NCBI RefSeq assembly: GCF_011682235.2
Contig: NZ_CP076718.1
Span: 1,192,693-1,256,692, forward strand
Origin: Rhodocaloribacter litoris
GTDB taxonomy: Bacteria > Bacteroidota > Rhodothermia > Rhodothermales > ISCAR-4553
Length of the DNA: 64,000 nucleotides
Reading direction: 5' to 3'
Below are positions 60,970 through 64,000 of the stretch, in pieces. The translations under genes and the position numbers were made by a program. Every line of letters begins with the position of its first letter. Within the stretch, counting starts at the first letter, position 1. A model generated the notes under the pieces. That model saw nothing but the letters and a program-made list of their open reading frames with translations, had not been told where the DNA came from and ran no database searches.

Positions 60970-62358
60970 ATGCGGTTGAAAGAACTCCATTGCCCGACGG
61001 CGCTGTTGCCGGACGGCTGGGCCCGCGACGTGGTGATCAAGTTCGACGAGGCCGGATGGATCCGGTCGGTACGGACGGAGGTGATGAGCTGGCCGGCGGT
61101 CTCGGCGGCCGGGCCGGTCCTGCCCGGCATGCCGAACGTACATTCCCACGCCTTCCAGCGGGCCCTGGCCGGGCTGACCCAGGTAGCCGGTCCCGGGGAC
61201 GACGACTTCTGGTCGTGGCGGCAGATGATGTATGCCTTCGCCGGGCGGATGACGCCGGAGGCCGTCGAGGCGACCGCCGAACAGCTCTACGTGACGATGC
61301 TCAAGAGCGGCTACACGGCCGTGGGCGAGTTCCACTACCTGCACCACCAGCCCGACGGCACCCCCTACGCAGACCGGGCCGAGCTCTCGCGGCGCATCCT
61401 GGTGGCGGCCCGGCGGGTCGGCATCGGCCTGACGCACCTGCCGGTGCTCTACGCCTACGGCGGCTTCGGCGCACAGCCACCCTCCGATGAGCAACGCCGC
61501 TTCCTCAACGACGTCGACGGGCTGGGGCGCATCCTGGAGGCGGTGGCGGCCGACTGCGCGCAGGACCCGCAGCTGCGCCTCGGCCTGGCTCCCCACTCGC
61601 TCCGTGCCGTCACCGAGGCCATGCTGCACGAGGCCCTCGCCCTGCTCGACCGCCTCGACCCCTCGGCGCCGGTCCACATCCACGTGGCCGAACAGATGCG
61701 GGAGGTGATGGACTGCCTGGTCTGGAGCGGGCAGCGCCCGGTGGCCTGGCTGCTGGACCACATGCCCGTCTCCGAACGGTGGTGCCTCGTGCACGCCACC
61801 CACATGATGCCGGAGGAAACCGCCGCGCTGGCGGCCTCCGGCGCGGTCGCCGGCCTCTGCCCCACCACCGAGGCCGACCTCGGCGACGGGCTCTTTCCCG
61901 TGGTGGATTACCTCCGGCAACAGGGACGCTTCGGCATCGGCTCGGACAGCCACACCCTCGTCTCCCCCGCCGACGAACTGCGCATGCTCGAATACGGGCA
62001 GCGTCTCTCCCGCCAGCGCCGGAACGTGTTGCGGCATGCGGATCACCCCTCGATCGGGCGCGGGCTCTATACGGCGGCCCTCGACGGCGGCGCCCGTGCC
62101 CTCGGACGGCCCATCGGCCGCATCGCTCCCGGCTACCGGGCCGACCTCGTCGTACTCAACGCCGAAGACCCGCTCCTCTTCGGAAAAAGCGATGACGCCA
62201 TCCTGGACACGTACCTCTTCTCCGGCGGCCCGGCCCTCGTCCACGACGTCATCGTCGGCGGGCGTCATCTCGTGCAGGCCGGGCATCATCCCGACGAGGA
62301 AGCCATCGCCGCACGCTACCGCCGGACGATGGAACGGCTGCTCCGCCAGGTCGTGTGA
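60970..62358 (+). CDS. hutF: Formimidoylglutamate deiminase
   Basis: The 462-residue product belongs to the amidohydrolase superfamily, HutF branch. LPGMPNVHSHAFQRALAG holds the first metal-binding His pair, HIHVAEQ the third, HATHMMPEE the fourth and GSDSHTLVSPADELRMLEY the catalytic Asp. HutF converts formimidoylglutamate to formylglutamate in one branch of histidine breakdown. No other hut gene is nearby. ATG 60970 gives MRLKELHCPTALLPDGW. Confidence 0.93.
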   Translation: MRLKELHCPTALLPDGWARDVVIKFDEAGWIRSVRTEVMSWPAVSAAGPVLPGMPNVHSHAFQRALAGLTQVAGPGDDDFWSWRQMMYAFAGRMTPEAVEATAEQLYVTMLKSGYTAVGEFHYLHHQPDGTPYADRAELSRRILVAARRVGIGLTHLPVLYAYGGFGAQPPSDEQRRFLNDVDGLGRILEAVAADCAQDPQLRLGLAPHSLRAVTEAMLHEALALLDRLDPSAPVHIHVAEQMREVMDCLVWSGQRPVAWLLDHMPVSERWCLVHATHMMPEETAALAASGAVAGLCPTTEADLGDGLFPVVDYLRQQGRFGIGSDSHTLVSPADELRMLEYGQRLSRQRRNVLRHADHPSIGRGLYTAALDGGARALGRPIGRIAPGYRADLVVLNAEDPLLFGKSDDAILDTYLFSGGPALVHDVIVGGRHLVQAGHHPDEEAIAARYRRTMERLLRQVV

Positions 62359-62419
62359 TGCTCGCATGACGGACGCCCCGGTCAACTCCAGCATGGCGTC
62401 CCGTCCCGCGCCAGGCCCG

Positions 62420-63667
62420 TCAGCGGGAAGCCACCTCGGCCTGCATCTCACGGGCGACGCGCTCGACCTCGCGCCAGACGCGCAGCAGGTTGCCGCCCCA
62501 TAGCTGCGCAATCTGCGCCTCGGTGTAGCCCCGGCGGACGAGCTCCAGCGTCACGTTGAACGTCTCCGAGGCGTCCTGCCAGCCCTCGAGGCCGCCTCCG
62601 CCGTCGAAGTCGGACGCGATGCCGACGTGGTCGATGCCGATCAGCTCCACGGCATAGTCGATGTGGTCGACGAAGTCGCGGACGTCGGGGCCGGGCCAGC
62701 GGGCGTCGATCTCGTCCATACGGGCGCGGTAGACGGCGCGGGCCGAGTCCGAAAGGGCCTGCCAGGCCGCATAGCCGGTGATGCCCATCTCCTCCCGCAA
62801 CGCCGCCACGGCCGCCTCTTTTTCGGGCGGGTCGGCCTTCACGAAGGCCTCGAGCGCCACGATCTGGATGACGCCGCCGTTCTCCTTCAGGGCCCGGAGT
62901 TGTTCGTCGTCCATGTTGCGCGGGTGGTCGGCCAGCGCCCGCACGCTCGAATGGGAGGCGATGACGGGCGCCCTCGAGACCCGCACCGCATCGAGCATGG
63001 CGGCCTTCGAGATGTGCGAGACGTCCACCATGATGCCGAGGCGATTCATCTCCCGGACGACTTCCTCGCCGAAGGGACTGAGGCCGTCGTGCTCGGCCTC
63101 GACGTCGCCCAGCTCCGGCTGCGGCTGCGCCGAGTCCGCGATGTCGTTGTGGCCGTTGTGCGCCAGCGTCATGTACCGGGCACCGAGGTCATGGTATTGT
63201 TTCAGGAGCGCGAGGTCCTTTCCGATGACGTAGCCGTTCTCGATGCCGATGGCGGCCACCAGCTTGCCCGCACGGTGGATGCGCTCGACGTCGTCCGCCG
63301 TGTAGGCCAGCTCGATCAGGTCCGGGTACAGCTCCTCGGTCATGCGATGGATGGCGTCGAACTTGACCAGGGCGTCGGCCTTCGCCTTCTCGTAGTTCTC
63401 CGGCGTGCGCTCGGTCTGCCCGACGTAGACGATGAAGAAGGCCGCATCCAGCCCGCCTTCCTGCATCTTCTGCAGGTTGACCTGGCGGTCGGCGTCGAGG
63501 GGGTCCACCTCCTCGGTGGCGAAGTTGAAGGGAATGTCGGCGTGCGTGTCGATGGTGAGCACGCGCTCGTGGATGGCACGGGCCGTTTCGACGAGGGCCT
63601 CCTCGCCCCGGTCGCACGCAGGGAGAACGAGCATCGAGAGAATCAGGCAGAAGAAAAGGGGGCGCAT
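62420..63667 (-). CDS. M19-family membrane dipeptidase lipoprotein
   Basis: The 415-residue product has a lipoprotein signal (LILSMLVLPAC). The M19 renal-dipeptidase-like domain contains TIDTHADIPF with metal ligands, MTLAHNGHNDIADSA, and VDVSHISKAAMLDAV. FDGGGGLEGWQDASETFNVT near the end is also conserved. It would hydrolyse dipeptides in the periplasm. With ggt and hutF nearby it may belong to peptide and amino-acid salvage, but they are separate transcripts. Confidence 0.92.
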   Translation of the reverse strand: MRPLFFCLILSMLVLPACDRGEEALVETARAIHERVLTIDTHADIPFNFATEEVDPLDADRQVNLQKMQEGGLDAAFFIVYVGQTERTPENYEKAKADALVKFDAIHRMTEELYPDLIELAYTADDVERIHRAGKLVAAIGIENGYVIGKDLALLKQYHDLGARYMTLAHNGHNDIADSAQPQPELGDVEAEHDGLSPFGEEVVREMNRLGIMVDVSHISKAAMLDAVRVSRAPVIASHSSVRALADHPRNMDDEQLRALKENGGVIQIVALEAFVKADPPEKEAAVAALREEMGITGYAAWQALSDSARAVYRARMDEIDARWPGPDVRDFVDHIDYAVELIGIDHVGIASDFDGGGGLEGWQDASETFNVTLELVRRGYTEAQIAQLWGGNLLRVWREVERVAREMQAEVASR

Positions 63668-63715
63668 GGTGCTTGTTCGTGTCTGGAATCGGTTGAGGCA
63701 GGCCCAATATAAGCT

Positions 63716-64000
63716 TCAGGCTCGTGCGGCGAAACGGTCGGCCTGTCGCCGGGCCATCCAGTCGCAGACCTCCCACAGGTCGGCCAGGGGTTCCCCGGTC
63801 TGCGGGTGGATGTGCAGATACGGTGGCGGGCCGAACTCGGGCGTCAGCGTGGTCGTGGCCAGGCCCTGGCGCTCCTGGGCATCCCAGACCCGATCCCACC
63901 AGTGTTCGTGGGCCGCCAGGGCATCCCGGTAGCGGGGCAGCCGGGGGTCGGGCACCTGCGGCCCCTGGGCGTACCCGACACGGGCATGCAGGTGCAGCGT
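63716..64000 (-). CDS. Sugar-isomerase-like TIM-barrel protein, C-terminal part
   Basis: The frame is open to the right edge, so the N-terminus lies outside the window; 94 residues are present. LHLHARVGYAQGPQVPDPRLP and LTPEFGPPPYLHIHPQTGEP resemble the end of xylose-isomerase-like sugar phosphate isomerase/epimerase proteins. The apparent start at 63955 is an internal GTG. Substrate is unknown. Confidence 0.7.
   Translation of the reverse strand, partial: TLHLHARVGYAQGPQVPDPRLPRYRDALAAHEHWWDRVWDAQERQGLATTTLTPEFGPPPYLHIHPQTGEPLADLWEVCDWMARRQADRFAARA

Overview
The window is GC-rich, with closely packed genes on both strands, many 4-bp start/stop overlaps and few clear Shine-Dalgarno sites. 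Several traits point to a Rhodothermota-type relative of Bacteroidota: a glucosamine-6-phosphate deaminase fused to a PIG-L/LmbE domain, a large CRTAC-type lipoprotein, many lipoprotein signal peptides, and the LytR_C-rsfS gene pair. This placement is an inference from gene content. No rRNA, tRNA or CRISPR array was recognised.

Layout. 1-1768: the end of an RmlD-like reductase, then serS. 1972-6225: a B12-binding radical SAM gene whose last 78 bp occur three times. Two toxin-antitoxin cassettes (DUF433/DUF5615 and UPF0175/DUF3368) and an IS5-type insertion sequence lie between the copies. 6317-6967: an O6-alkylguanine methyltransferase. 7431-18314: a probable chitin/N-acetylglucosamine locus with a LacI regulator, Na+/solute symporter, NagB-LmbE fusion, ROK kinase, CBM9 protein, GHL10-like hydrolase, HGSNAT-like membrane protein and GH18 chitinase. 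Two LacI-type operators sit between the divergent symporter and nagB genes. 18338-18545: three GTAG-headed palindromic (REP/BIME) units. 18702-25404: a TetR-controlled efflux operon (TolC, HlyD, two ABC ATPases, two ABC-2 permeases) resembling cecR-ybhGFSR.

25784-31619: a multi-PAS histidine kinase with a FixL-like haem-PAS signature, a stand-alone receiver and a hybrid kinase. 31630-36597: housekeeping genes (rsfS, LytR_C protein, tsaD, chorismate mutase, mltG). 36600-39633: an SxtJ-like membrane protein, an sbtA/sbtB bicarbonate-transport pair, a hicBA toxin-antitoxin pair and a MazG-like protein. 39706-47716: a 1144-residue TPR/FG-GAP lipoprotein and a five-haem TPR cytochrome, divergent and separated by an IS200/IS605-type TnpB element with palindromes inside tnpB.

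47791-52535: a small unknown protein, an ATP-grasp enzyme, glycogen synthase, an M14 peptidase and a 99-residue glycogen-binding (CBM48-like) protein. 52697-55589: spmB/spmA, a Bor-family lipoprotein and a BCAM0308-type zinc protein. 55733-64000: uvrC, a cytidylate-kinase-like protein, a lipoprotein, gamma-glutamyltransferase, hutF, an M19 dipeptidase and the end of a sugar-isomerase-like gene.

The most unusual structures are the repeated radical SAM gene tail with its TA cassettes, the palindrome-bearing tnpB, the FixL-like kinase, and the GTAG-headed repeats scattered through the window.
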